Shown here piece by piece: positions 8,864 through 19,411 of a DNA stretch of 64,000 bases. The position numbers were made by a program, and so were the translations under genes. The stretch comes from Ancylomarina longa (GTDB lineage: Bacteria; Bacteroidota; Bacteroidia; Bacteroidales; Marinifilaceae), in assembly GCF_003996985.1 (NCBI RefSeq), contig NZ_RJJX01000014.1:27739-91738 (forward strand), given 5' to 3'. Positions within the stretch are counted from its first letter, which is position 1, and every line of letters begins with the position of its first letter. The notes beneath the pieces are model-generated. The model had not been told where the DNA came from. It did not search any database and worked only from the letters and a program-made list of their open reading frames with translations.

Positions 8864-9541
8864 TTATTCGTCAAGCAAATCCGGGCGTAATTTTTTTGTT
8901 CTTTTGTAAGCTTGATCTTCCTGCCATTTTTCAATTTTCTTGTGATTTCCGGATAATAAAATATCAGGTACTTTCCATCCTCTGAAAATTGCAGGTCTTG
9001 TATAGATAGGAGGCGATAATAAATCATCCTGAAAAGAATCAGTAAGAGCAGATGTTTCATCACTCATGGCACCAGGAAGTAGCCGAACAACACTATCGGT
9101 GATTATTGCAGCAGCTAGTTCACCACCAGTAAGAACGAAATCACCAATAGAAATTTCTTTTGTAATAAAATGATCCCTAATTCGTTGATCGATTCCTTTA
9201 TAGTGACCACAAAGAATAATTATATTCTTTTTTAGAGATAAGGTATTTGCACTTTTTTGATTGAATTGTTCCCCATCAGGAGTTGTGAAAATAATTTCAT
9301 CATATTCTCTCTCATTGGTTAACGACTCAATTGCTTTAACAATTGGTTCTAAACGCATCACCATCCCAGCCCCACCGCTAAAGGCGTAATCATCAACCCT
9401 TTTATATTTATCCTCAGAAAAATCACGAATGTTGTGAATATGTATCTCTACAACACCTTTGTCTTTTGCTCTTTGAATGATGGAGTGATTAAGTGGGCTT
9501 TCCAGTAATTCCGGAACAACTGTTAGAATATCGATTCTCAT
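8864..9541 (-). CDS. trmD: tRNA (guanine37-N1)-methyltransferase
   Basis: Methylates N1 of G37 next to the anticodon of tRNAs reading CNN codons, using S-adenosylmethionine, and prevents +1 frameshifting. The 225-residue protein matches the family over its whole length. It begins [13 protein letters not shown] and has the SPOUT trefoil-knot motifs [11 protein letters not shown] and [13 protein letters not shown]. Near the end are [20 protein letters not shown] and the HKKIEKWQ segment typical of TrmD. It is convergent with rubrerythrin and has its own promoter at 9557-9587. Confidence 0.96.
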   Translation of the reverse strand: MRIDILTVVPELLESPLNHSIIQRAKDKGVVEIHIHNIRDFSEDKYKRVDDYAFSGGAGMVMRLEPIVKAIESLTNEREYDEIIFTTPDGEQFNQKSANTLSLKKNIIILCGHYKGIDQRIRDHFITKEISIGDFVLTGGELAAAIITDSVVRLLPGAMSDETSALTDSFQDDLLSPPIYTRPAIFRGWKVPDILLSGNHKKIEKWQEDQAYKRTKKLRPDLLDE

Positions 9542-9556
9542 TTTTTAAATTTTGTG

Positions 9557-9587
9557 TAAAAGTAAATATCCGTTTGTTGTCTTGCAA
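9557..9587 (-). promoter_or_regulatory. Bacteroidota-type promoter for trmD
   Basis: Read on the minus strand, TTG (9585-9587) and TACTTTTA (9557-9564, one mismatch to TAnnTTTG) are 20 nt apart. The start of transcription would be about 10 nt before the trmD ATG, a nearly leaderless arrangement. Confidence 0.5.
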
Positions 9588-10049
9588 GAAAATAATGTAA
9601 GGTTTATAAACAGGAACAAATAGGGATAAAGAATAATTTTTCAAATAAAGTGCAGGTATGTTTGCTCCGATTCATGGAATGGTTCGTTTAAGAGAGTAAA
9701 AGAAGTGTTTTGTGTTGGAAAAACATATTGTTCTAGCGGTTGTGACGTGAAATAATAGTGGCTGATGGATGTTTTGATATGCATTTTTAGTTAATTTCAA
9801 TTATCAGAATAAGTGGCAATGGAGGAGGAAGTGTTAAATATAGTTTCCGAATTTCTTAAGCCATAATTAGGAAAGGTAATTCCCTGCAAAACCACTAATG
9901 TTTTAAAGGGATGGAAATTTGTGGAAAATCTTTGAGGATTAGCACATAATTAGTTAAATTCGTAAGAGTAGTGATTAGAGTTTTTATCACAATTGTATTG
10001 CTAACGCGGTTTTTCTTTTGAATAGATAACCCAAACTAATCCAGATTGT
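9588..10049. other. Gene-free gap, about 460 nt
   Basis: This divergent spacer lies between trmD and the DUF349 gene. Close to the right end, TTG near 9997 and the T-rich TTCTTTTG at 10014-10021 resemble a degenerate -33/-7 pair for the DUF349 gene. No coding frame, RNA gene or repeat was recognised in the remainder. Confidence 0.4.
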
Positions 10050-12017
10050 ATGGACGCACGAGATCTAACTAAACCCTCACCAGAGAATGAGTTGAATGAA
10101 AATTTAGAAACACAACAAGAGTCTACTGGTTCTCAAAAAATCGAAATTAAAAATGAAACACCTCCAGACCATGATGAATTGTCCCATGTAGAAGAGGAAG
10201 TTGTTGATTCTGTATCAGGTGGGGAAGAAGCCAAAGAAGAAAAGACACCGTCTAAGAATGCAGAACCACCGGTAACAGATGCTGTTTCTAAACTTCAGGA
10301 GGAGCCGAATTACGCTTCTATGAAGAAAAGTGAGTTGGTGGATCGAATGGTGTTAATTCTCGAAAATAAATCTTTGTCAGGATTAAAAGATCGCGTTGAG
10401 TTGATAAAGCAAAATTTCTATAAAAAGAACCGGGAGGAAATTGCAAGTGCAAAAGCTAAATTTATTGCAGATGGTGGGGCTGAGAAGGATTTTGAAATTG
10501 GCGGGGATGAATTACAAGTAAAAATGAAGGAACTGCTCCAAAAATTTAAAGATCGCAGATCGCAGATAAGTAGAAATTTAGAACAGGAAAAAGAATCGAA
10601 TCTTCAGGAGAAATACAAGATTATAGAGGGAATAAAGGATTTGGTTCATCGGGAAGAGGCTTTCGATAAAACATTTCATGAATTTAGAGAACTACAAAAA
10701 AAATGGCATGAAATAGGTATGGTACCACAACAAGCTTTAAAGAATATGTGGGATACCTACCATCATCATGTTGAGAATTTCTATGATTATATCAAGATAA
10801 ATAAGGAGTTACGGGATTTAGATTTGAAGAAGAATCTGGCTTTAAAGATTCGTTTATGTGAGGAAGCGGAAAAGCTAATTGACGAACCTTCGGTAGTAAA
10901 AGCTTTTAATACACTCCAAAAACATCATGAACAATGGCGTGAAATTGGACCGGTACCCAGGGAACAAAAAGAAGATCTTTGGACAAGATTTAAAAGTGCT
11001 ACAACTATAATTAACCGAAAACATCAGGGGTTTTATGAGAATTTAAAATCCGATCAAAAGAAAAATCTAGAACAAAAAGAAGTGCTTTGCGAGAAAGCAG
11101 AAGCGATTGCGAATGCAGAAATTGGTTCTCATAAAGATTGGAATACCACTTCAAAGCAAATAATTGATTTGCAAAAGGAGTGGAGAACCATTGGTTTTGC
11201 TCCCAAAAAAGATAATAACCGGATATACCAAAGATTTCGTGCTGCCTGCGATTTGTATTTCAACCGTAAGCGGGATTATTATTTGCAGCTAAAGGATGTG
11301 CTGAATGAAAATTTGGTCAAAAAAACCAGCCTTTGTGTTACGGCTGAAGAATTACAGGATAGTACAGATTGGAAGGAGACTACAGAAAAATTAATTGCGA
11401 TACAAAAGCAATGGAAAAAAACCGGACCTGTACCTCGAAAAGTATCCGAAGAATTATGGTTGAGATTTAGAGCTGCCTGTGATAAATTCTTTAATAACAA
11501 GGCGGAACACTACGATAATGTAGATTCGGATTATGTGGTGAACCTGAATTTAAAACAGGATCTTATCGATAAGGTAAATACTTATGAATTATCCGAAGAC
11601 AATGAGATCAACTTGTCTGCAATCAGATCTTTTCAAAAAGAATGGTCAGAAATTGGGCATGTTCCTTTTAAGAAAAAAGATAAGATTCAAGTCGATTTCA
11701 GAAAAGCAATAAATTCTCTTTATGAAAAAATGAATTTAGATAATGAAAATTTGGAGGTTCAAAAATTCAGATCTAAAATTGATTCTTTTCTGTCAATGGA
11801 TCACTCCGAAGATAAGATTATCAACGAAAGGAATAAGATTGTAACTAAAATAAAACAATTGGAAAGCGACATCTCCCTTTGGGAAAATAATATAGGTTTC
11901 TTTTCCTCCTCAAAGAATTCTACTGTTGTGAAAGATATAGAACAAAAGATTGAAAGGGGAAAGGAGAATTTAAATATTTTAAACCAAAAGCTATTGGTGA
12001 TTGATAGTTTGGTTTAG
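10050..12017 (+). CDS. DUF349 repeat protein
   Basis: A 655-residue cytoplasmic protein of unknown function that is well conserved in Bacteroidota. Residues 1 to about 90 are acidic, rich in Glu, Pro and Ser and probably disordered. From about residue 210 on there are at least five DUF349 units (PF03993), each with a core like LQKxWxxIGxVP followed by a basic helix such as LWxRFRAACD. The visible cores are QKKWHEIGMVP, HEQWREIGPVP, QKEWRTIGFAP, QKQWKKTGPVP and QKEWSEIGHVP. A C-terminal charged coiled coil ends the protein. No signal peptide or membrane segment is seen. The gene is monocistronic, with a terminator 20 nt downstream. Any role is unproven. Confidence 0.85.
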   Translation: MDARDLTKPSPENELNENLETQQESTGSQKIEIKNETPPDHDELSHVEEEVVDSVSGGEEAKEEKTPSKNAEPPVTDAVSKLQEEPNYASMKKSELVDRMVLILENKSLSGLKDRVELIKQNFYKKNREEIASAKAKFIADGGAEKDFEIGGDELQVKMKELLQKFKDRRSQISRNLEQEKESNLQEKYKIIEGIKDLVHREEAFDKTFHEFRELQKKWHEIGMVPQQALKNMWDTYHHHVENFYDYIKINKELRDLDLKKNLALKIRLCEEAEKLIDEPSVVKAFNTLQKHHEQWREIGPVPREQKEDLWTRFKSATTIINRKHQGFYENLKSDQKKNLEQKEVLCEKAEAIANAEIGSHKDWNTTSKQIIDLQKEWRTIGFAPKKDNNRIYQRFRAACDLYFNRKRDYYLQLKDVLNENLVKKTSLCVTAEELQDSTDWKETTEKLIAIQKQWKKTGPVPRKVSEELWLRFRAACDKFFNNKAEHYDNVDSDYVVNLNLKQDLIDKVNTYELSEDNEINLSAIRSFQKEWSEIGHVPFKKKDKIQVDFRKAINSLYEKMNLDNENLEVQKFRSKIDSFLSMDHSEDKIINERNKIVTKIKQLESDISLWENNIGFFSSSKNSTVVKDIEQKIERGKENLNILNQKLLVIDSLV

Positions 12018-12038
12018 TTGATTATTGGTTGAAATTAC

Positions 12039-12072
12039 AAAGGGGATATTCTTATAAAATGTCCCCTTTTTT
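12039..12072 (+). terminator. Intrinsic terminator after the DUF349 gene
   Basis: AAAGGGGA (12039-12046) pairs with TCCCCTTT (12062-12069) across a 15-nt AT-rich loop, and the right arm runs into a T tract. Confidence 0.8.
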
Positions 12073-12186
12073 GCAGGTGAAATTGTTTGGTTGGATAGGC
12101 TAAATGTTAAGCTTGTGGATGTTAATAATCTGATCCTGTAAATAAATATTCTCAAATTGACTTATAGATCTTTTGAAACATGGAAA

Positions 12187-13852
<1,666 letters not shown>

Positions 13853-13887
13853 AGCACTAGAAAAAACATCAAAGAAATTATATAGAA

Positions 13888-15738
13888 ATGGATAAAAAAT
13901 CAATTTTAGGCTTAGTCATTATTGGAGTGATTTTAATTGGGTATTCGTACCTGACCAAACCTTCTGATAAAGAGATTGAAGCCATAAATACCCGAGATTC
14001 AATAGCTAAAGTTGAGCGTTTAAAAAAGGATCAACAAGAGGCTTTGCGTATCGAGAAATTGAAAGAAGAATACTCGGAAGCGAAGAAAGACTCGACAATT
14101 AGTAAAGCGACTTATGGTGCTTTTTCTAAAACGGTAGATCAAAAAGAAGAAATTATTACCCTGGAGAACGACTTGGTAAAGATAAATCTGAATACCCTGG
14201 GAGGTCGTATCAGTTCTGTGGAGTTGAAAAAATTCCAAACACATGACTCCCTGCCATTGATTTTGTGGAAAGAGAAAAATAGTAAGTTCGGCTTAACGTT
14301 TTATTCTGAGAACAAAGCAATGAATACGCAAGATCTGGTTTTTGCTTCAATGGATAAGCAAGTTTCAGTAGATGCTACTTCTTCTCAAAAGGTAGTTAGC
14401 TTACGTTTATATGCTGGTGAAAATAAATATATCGAATATAAATATACGCTTGCGCCCGATTCTTATATGGTTGATTTTAATGTCAGCATAGTAGGGATGC
14501 AGGATGTAATTTCCCGAAACTCTAATTTTGTAACCTTTAATTGGAAAGCAGATATTCCAGGTCAGGAAAAAGGAAGAAAATTCGAGAATCAGTATACAGC
14601 ACTTTACTATAAATTCTTTGAGGATGATGTGGAGAATTTGTCCGCTGGCGGTGACGTAGAAAAGGAATTGAACACAAAGGTAAAATGGATAGCATTTAAG
14701 CAGCAGTTTTTCTCCTCGGTACTGATTGCCGAAACGCCCTTTAAAGGAATTAAGTTGAAATCTTCAACAATGGACGAAACTTCGCCTATCTTAAAAGATT
14801 TCTCTGCTGAGATAAGCCTTCCTTATCAGGGAAATAATATGGAAAACTATCCCATGAAGTTTTATTTTGGTCCAAACAAATATACAACGCTTAAAAAGTA
14901 TGGGAAAGATATAGAACTACAATCATTGGTTAATTTAGGATGGAAGATTTTCTCCTGGGTAAACAAGTGGTTTGTAATTCCAATCTTTGGTTTCCTTGAG
15001 AAATATATATCGAATTATGGTATTATCATTTTGATTTTGACCATCATCATTAAATTGTTATTGGCACCATTGACCTACAAGTCGTACATGTCAACAGCCA
15101 AGATGAAAGTGCTGAAACCTCAGATTGATGAGATTAATGAAAGAATACCTAAGGATAAAGCAATGGAGCGCCAACAGGCAACTATGGCTTTGTATAAAAA
15201 AGCAGGCGTAAACCCGATGGGTGGTTGTTTGCCGATGGTGGTGCAGTTTCCATTCCTGATTGCCTTGTTCCGCTTTTTCCCGGCGTCTATCGAATTGCGT
15301 CAGAAAAGCTTCTTATGGGCAACCGATTTATCATCCTACGATTCCATAGCACACTTACCTTGGCATATCCCATTCTATGGCGATCACGTAAGTTTGTTCT
15401 GTTTATTAATGGCGGCTACCAATTTGGTGTACACTCGCATGAATAGCCAAATGCAGACTTCCTCGCAAATGCCGGGAATGCAATCTATGATGTATTTAAT
15501 GCCGTTAATGTTCCTATTCTGGTTTAATAATTATGCAGCCGGATTGAGTTATTACTATTTCATCGCAACATTATTTACTGTAGTTCAAACTTGGGCAATC
15601 CGTAAATATTTGGTTGATGATAAGAAGGTATTGGCAATGTTGAATGCTGCCAAAAAGAAGCCTGTGAAGAAATCTAAATTTCAACAAAGAATTGAGGATG
15701 CTGCTAAACAAAAAGGTTATAAAGGACTTAAAAAATAA
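13888..15738 (+). CDS. yidC: Membrane protein insertase YidC
   Basis: Inserts and folds inner-membrane proteins, alone or with SecYEG. It has 616 residues: an N-terminal membrane anchor (about 5-22), a large periplasmic beta domain (about 70-350) and a C-terminal conserved core of five hydrophobic segments (about 365-590). Within the core are the charged cytoplasmic loop starting KMKVLKPQIDEINERIPKD and the segment NPMGGCLPMVVQFPFLIAL, both typical of the family. The basic C-terminal tail (KKKPVKKSKFQQRIEDAAKQ) fits ribosome contact. It is second in the pyrG-yidC transcript. Confidence 0.96.
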   Translation: MDKKSILGLVIIGVILIGYSYLTKPSDKEIEAINTRDSIAKVERLKKDQQEALRIEKLKEEYSEAKKDSTISKATYGAFSKTVDQKEEIITLENDLVKINLNTLGGRISSVELKKFQTHDSLPLILWKEKNSKFGLTFYSENKAMNTQDLVFASMDKQVSVDATSSQKVVSLRLYAGENKYIEYKYTLAPDSYMVDFNVSIVGMQDVISRNSNFVTFNWKADIPGQEKGRKFENQYTALYYKFFEDDVENLSAGGDVEKELNTKVKWIAFKQQFFSSVLIAETPFKGIKLKSSTMDETSPILKDFSAEISLPYQGNNMENYPMKFYFGPNKYTTLKKYGKDIELQSLVNLGWKIFSWVNKWFVIPIFGFLEKYISNYGIIILILTIIIKLLLAPLTYKSYMSTAKMKVLKPQIDEINERIPKDKAMERQQATMALYKKAGVNPMGGCLPMVVQFPFLIALFRFFPASIELRQKSFLWATDLSSYDSIAHLPWHIPFYGDHVSLFCLLMAATNLVYTRMNSQMQTSSQMPGMQSMMYLMPLMFLFWFNNYAAGLSYYYFIATLFTVVQTWAIRKYLVDDKKVLAMLNAAKKKPVKKSKFQQRIEDAAKQKGYKGLKK

Positions 15739-15762
15739 GCAATATCAATCAATATAAAATAG

Positions 15763-15789
15763 AAAGAGCTCCAGTTTTGGAGCTCTTTT
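15763..15789 (+). terminator. Intrinsic terminator after yidC
   Basis: AAAGAGCTCCA (15763-15773) pairs perfectly with TGGAGCTCTTT (15778-15788) around a GTTT loop, and the arm ends in a short T run. Confidence 0.85.
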
Positions 15790-15910
15790 CTGTTATACGA
15801 AATGATGTATGTGTAGTAGAATAGGAGAGGTTGCGGTAAACTGTATCACCCTTGAGGGGTATCTCCATTGAACCTCTTGATTTGATAATGCTTTTTGGGA
15901 GCTGTACTCT

Positions 15911-15940
15911 CCTCTCCTTCAGGAGAGGGATAGGGTGAGG
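15911..15940. repeat. Intergenic palindromic element
   Basis: CCTCTCCT and AGGAGAGG (15911-15928) face each other around a TC dinucleotide and are followed by GATAGGGTGAGG. GC-rich hairpins of this kind occur as dispersed intergenic elements in many Bacteroidota (from memory). Only one full copy is in this window. Confidence 0.4.
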
Positions 15941-16080
15941 CAATTTTTTAAATTACGGATTGTAGAACATGCTCAATTGCAATAGTATTTACCTACTCGT
16001 TACTTGTTCCGTAATAGTTACAGTGATTTTGTATTTAGACTTACAAAGCAATAGTTCCCTCTCCTCTTTTTATTTCTTTT

Positions 16081-16225
16081 TCTCATCTTGAAATCTGTTC
16101 CTCTCACCTCCAGACCTATTCCTCTCACTTTCGGAAGCCAATTTCTCACCATTGAACCTGTATTTCTCACCAAGAGAGTTACTATTTCTCACTCCGGAAC
16201 CCCCATTTCTCACCAAATATGCCAT
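16081..16225. repeat. Degenerate 21-nt-period array, 7 units
   Basis: The core TCTCA recurs at 16081, 16102, 16123, 16144, 16165, 16187 and 16208, that is every 21 nt with one step of 22. Later units share a longer core, ATTTCTCACC; the rest of each unit varies. On the minus strand the unit reads GGTGAGAAAT plus variable sequence. The array lies between the convergent yidC and 16341-17087 genes, outside both terminators. An open minus frame through it looks like a by-product of the period. Function unknown. Confidence 0.8.
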
Positions 16226-16268
16226 TATTGGGCAGAGAGGAAATATTGAACTGTTGAGATTACAGCAT

Positions 16269-16292
16269 AAAAAAAGGAGTCGTAAAGACTCC
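16269..16292 (-). terminator. Intrinsic terminator of the 16341-17087 gene
   Basis: On the minus strand GGAGTC-TTTAC-GACTCC (16276-16292) is followed by seven T (16269-16275). It lies about 50 nt after the stop codon. Confidence 0.85.
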
Positions 16293-16340
16293 CCATCAAA
16301 CCAAAATAAAAAATTAAACAATTATTATTAAAATCAGAGA

Positions 16341-17087
16341 TTATTCTTCATTATCAACTACTTGTTTCTTACGGTACTCTTTATTGCGATGGCGATTATA
16401 CTTACTTGCGTATAAACGAGCATGCTCCTCGTCCTTGCGAAAAGCGAATTTACCATACTCGCGAATCTCATCCACAAGCTCTTTCACAAGGGTAAAAGCC
16501 TTATTGCGGATTACTTTTTTATCGTCATCGACATACATGGTGCCATTTACTGATGCTAGTAAATCCCCCATACGTACCGATTCGGTAGTAGCTTTATCGC
16601 ATAATGTAAGATCGAAGTTAATGGCTTGCAGATGTTCGGGATGTGCTTTTCCCAATGTGCCTAGTCTGTCCAAATCCATTACCGCATCGGCATTTGTATC
16701 TCCTTCCTTTATGCCTTTCAGAATATCCATTAATTCAGGCTCATTTCTATAGGCGAACTTCATGTTCTCTAATAAATCGTTATGCAATTCAAGCATATCC
16801 GATGCATTGTCTTTCCATGTTTTTATGGCATCTTGCCGTTCGGTGGTTTCTTGTTCCCAGTTCAATTGAGCAGTAACCAATGCTCCGGTCAGCGTGCTCA
16901 ATTTGTCTAATTTTTCCTGAGCCAGACCAATGCTACTCAATACCGTAAAATCGATAGTAGCACGTTTGTGTAATCCTTTGGCTTCGTGGATAAAGATTTC
17001 CAATGGCATGTTGCAGTACTTGATATCCTCTTTTTGCACTACATTAATTTCAGGTAATGTTTCCTGGTAAGCTTCTAATTCTGTCAT
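16341..17087 (-). CDS. Hypothetical helical protein, 248 residues
   Basis: I do not recognise a family with certainty. The protein is soluble-looking, with no signal peptide or membrane segment, and predicted almost wholly helical, with heptad-like runs such as AQEKLDKLSTLTGALVTAQ and DMLELHNDLLENMKFAY. It is acidic in the middle and ends with a basic tail (YNRHRNKEYRKKQ) before DNEE. It could be one of the Bacteroidota-specific helical-bundle DUF families, but I cannot name it. The gene is monocistronic with a clear terminator, and the 21-nt array lies directly beyond that. It begins the accessory pocket between yidC and maeB. Confidence 0.7.
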   Translation of the reverse strand: MTELEAYQETLPEINVVQKEDIKYCNMPLEIFIHEAKGLHKRATIDFTVLSSIGLAQEKLDKLSTLTGALVTAQLNWEQETTERQDAIKTWKDNASDMLELHNDLLENMKFAYRNEPELMDILKGIKEGDTNADAVMDLDRLGTLGKAHPEHLQAINFDLTLCDKATTESVRMGDLLASVNGTMYVDDDKKVIRNKAFTLVKELVDEIREYGKFAFRKDEEHARLYASKYNRHRNKEYRKKQVVDNEE

Positions 17088-17668
17088 AACAGTAATGTTT
17101 AAAGGTTTATAATTTCCCCTATCACCAATCCGTCTGCACGTGTTAAAAAATTAAATTTGTTAGTCTGTTCTGTAAAACGATTTTGAAAGTATAAAATTAT
17201 GATGTAATAACAAAATGGAGGTTGAAAAATAATTAAATTATTATGCTGGAAAAGGGGTTCGAATTATCTGCACTGTTAATGTTTAGTAGGGATAGGTGAG
17301 TTTTGATAATAAATGTTAAAAAAAACATTTGTGGTAGTAAATTAGAAAAAGGAGTGTTGAAAAATACCCAATTGCTTAAAGTATGTTGAAATGCTTTAAA
17401 GGCAATTTAAAAGCTATAAGTGTGTCCGTAAATTAAAAAAACAGATTATATATCCATGTCTTTTTATTGTAGGTGCAAGCATTAAGTTACATTGGCAATA
17501 GTACTCGCTTGTCTGTTTGTTTTAAATGAAAATGAATAAGCGATTCAATTTGCTGTTTAAGTATATATGATTAAATTAGTTGTCGAAAAAATAATGGTTA
17601 ATTTTGTGATTTGTTTTTTTTATGGAAAGTTAATATTGGACTATCTGATCAATTAAGGAAAAATTAGA
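17088..17668. other. Gene-free gap, 581 nt
   Basis: This divergent, very AT-rich spacer lies between the helical protein and the DUF262 gene. The right end carries a candidate promoter for the DUF262-HEPN pair (see 17580-17606) and an AAGGA stretch at 17655-17659 about 9 nt before the TTG start. Nothing else was recognised: no inverted repeat pair, RNA gene or remnant frame. Confidence 0.4.
17580..17606 (+). promoter_or_regulatory. Possible promoter of the DUF262-HEPN operon
   Basis: TAATTTTG (17599-17606) matches TAnnTTTG. TTG at 17580-17582 is 16 nt upstream, or TTA at 17576 about 20 nt upstream. The leader would be about 55 nt. Confidence 0.35.
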
Positions 17669-18874
17669 TTGAATGAAGCTATTTGTGAGTATTATTTAAA
17701 TGAAATTATCTACCAAAAAATAAATGACTATATGATGTTAGAGAATGAACAAGGTGAGATTGAGGAAATAAAGGAGGAATTGGAAGATTCGTATTCTAAT
17801 GATGATTTATATAATATAAATTCATGGGGTGCAGATTTATCTTTTAGAGAGTTAATTTCGATGTATGAAGAAGAGGAATTGTTAAAACCTGAACTTCAAA
17901 GAAAATATGTTTGGGATAAGTCTGAAGCAAGCAGGTTTGTCGAATCTATTTTACTGGGATTACCTGTTCCAAGTATTTTTTTAGCGAATACAAAAGATGA
18001 GAAAAAACTGATAATAGATGGTTATCAGAGAATAATGACAGTTTTTGACTATGTTAGTGGCGTTTGGACTAAGGATGGTAAAATATTTAAACTTTCCAAT
18101 ACTGAAAAAATAAATGAACGATGGAGGGGAAAGGCATTTGGAGAATTAGAGAAAGCTGATCAAAGAAGGATACGGAGTACGACAATTCATGCGATTGTTT
18201 TTGAGCAAAGATCACCTGCAGATAATGATACAAGTTTATATCAAGTGTTTGAGAGAATTAATACAGGGGGAAGAGCTTTAATGCCACAAGAAATTAGAAA
18301 CTGTGTTAATCAAGGCCATTTTAATGACCTTTTATTTGATTTAAATAAAAATCAATATTGGAGAATCCTTTTTGGAAAAGAAGTTGAGGATTCAAGGATG
18401 AGAGATATGGAATTTATTTTGAGATTTCTTGCTTTGGATACAGAATTTATTCATTCTACAGAAGCTTCAACTATATCACTCAAAAAATACTTAAATGAGT
18501 TCATGGGAAATGAGAACTCTCAAAGCCATGAAACTATAATAAATAGGCGTGATAAATTTAATTTCGTTATGGATTTTATTCATATGCATATCGGTGAAAA
18601 TGCATTTTATAATATAGTTTCTGGAGAAGAATTTAAAATAAGAAAACGATTTTACCCAACTATTTTTGATGCAATATGTCCTGCTGTTTCAATCGCTTAT
18701 CAAAGATTAGGAAATGAAATTCCAAAAGATAATCTTGAGATTAAGCGAATAGCAATGTTAAAGGACCCTGATTTTAGAAAATACACAAGTGAAGGAACAA
18801 TGCAACTTGCACATATTCATGGTCGTATTGATAAAGCATTAAACTATCTTTTTGGAATTAAATATGAAGAATAA
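17669..18874 (+). CDS. DUF262 domain protein (GmrSD/ParB-like fold), partner of a HEPN protein
   Basis: A 401-residue protein whose N-terminal two thirds is a DUF262 domain (PF03235), a ParB/sulfiredoxin-related fold found in GmrSD, SspE and other anti-phage proteins, where it can bind or hydrolyse nucleotides. Visible motifs are PELQRKYVWDKSEASRFVES, SILLGLPVPSIFL, the catalytic-type IIDGYQR (Asp117; DGQQR in most homologues), and VFERINTGGRALMPQEIRN. The C-terminal part is helical and lacks the HNH/DUF1524 nuclease module of full GmrSD proteins, so any nuclease activity should come from a partner. The start taken is TTG at 17669, preceded by AAGGA; ATG at 17732 is an alternative. The stop overlaps the HEPN gene start by 11 nt. 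Confidence 0.8.
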   Translation: MNEAICEYYLNEIIYQKINDYMMLENEQGEIEEIKEELEDSYSNDDLYNINSWGADLSFRELISMYEEEELLKPELQRKYVWDKSEASRFVESILLGLPVPSIFLANTKDEKKLIIDGYQRIMTVFDYVSGVWTKDGKIFKLSNTEKINERWRGKAFGELEKADQRRIRSTTIHAIVFEQRSPADNDTSLYQVFERINTGGRALMPQEIRNCVNQGHFNDLLFDLNKNQYWRILFGKEVEDSRMRDMEFILRFLALDTEFIHSTEASTISLKKYLNEFMGNENSQSHETIINRRDKFNFVMDFIHMHIGENAFYNIVSGEEFKIRKRFYPTIFDAICPAVSIAYQRLGNEIPKDNLEIKRIAMLKDPDFRKYTSEGTMQLAHIHGRIDKALNYLFGIKYEE

Positions 18875-19355
18875 AGAAGCTCTTGATTCAATTGAAAGCT
18901 GTGTAGATGAACTACAGCGAATCTTTCATCTTATTGAAGGTTTCGGGCACACTAGCCCTATTGTGCCATTTTTAACAAACTATGCAATAGTAAAATCTTG
19001 CGGTACCGTTGAATTTTGTTTTAAAACAATCATCTCTGATATACATTCTGAGCAGAGCCCCCAAATTGTAAATTATGTGGATAGTACAATACGGAATAGC
19101 TCTATGAATCCGAGCTTAGATAATATCTGTAAAACATTAAAAAAATTTGATACTTCCTGGAATGATATATTTAAAGATAAACTTAAGGCGCATGAGGATA
19201 CTCAGAGAATAAAATCTTCTTTAGATTCATTAAATACCGCTAGAAATACATTTGCTCATGGACAAACGCCACCATCATCATTTGAAAATATAAGAACGTA
19301 TTTTAAAGACACAGTTGAAGTATTGAAAATATTAGATGACGTGGTTGGGAGTTAA
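18864..19355 (+). CDS. HEPN-domain protein, candidate RNase toxin
   Basis: A 163-residue helical protein with the HEPN signature R-x4-H near the C-terminus: Arg127 to His132 in ARNTFAHGQ. It resembles the MAE_28990 and RiboL-PSP-like HEPN branches that occur in two-gene conflict modules. HEPN proteins with an intact Rx4H usually cut RNA as dimers. The ATG at 18864 is preferred over a TTG four codons earlier, because it gives the classic short overlap (11 nt) with the DUF262 stop and so translational coupling. A good terminator follows 30 nt downstream, so the two genes form a closed unit. The toxin role is inference. Confidence 0.75.
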   Translation: MKNKEALDSIESCVDELQRIFHLIEGFGHTSPIVPFLTNYAIVKSCGTVEFCFKTIISDIHSEQSPQIVNYVDSTIRNSSMNPSLDNICKTLKKFDTSWNDIFKDKLKAHEDTQRIKSSLDSLNTARNTFAHGQTPPSSFENIRTYFKDTVEVLKILDDVVGS

Positions 19356-19384
19356 CAGTAAACAAATCAGTACATTATCTTATG

Positions 19385-19411
19385 AAAAATTTCCCAAGCG
19401 GAAATTTTTTT
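19385..19411 (+). terminator. Intrinsic terminator of the DUF262-HEPN operon
   Basis: AAATTTCC (19387-19394) pairs with GGAAATTT (19400-19407) around CAAGC and runs into a T tract to 19411. Confidence 0.8.

Noticed and set aside
15749-15943. 64-codon minus-strand frame after yidC
   Set aside because: It is built from the yidC terminator and the palindromic element; there is no protein-like composition.
16081-16225. CRISPR-like appearance of the spaced TCTCAC words (and of the arrays at 44.1 and 56.2 kb)
   Set aside because: The period is 20-22 nt, the repeats are degenerate and only 5-15 nt long, and no cas genes are present.
16070-16321. 83-codon minus-strand frame through the 16.1-kb array
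   Set aside because: It contains the terminator of the neighbouring gene, has no start context, and its GEK/ERN repeats simply reflect the 21-nt DNA period.
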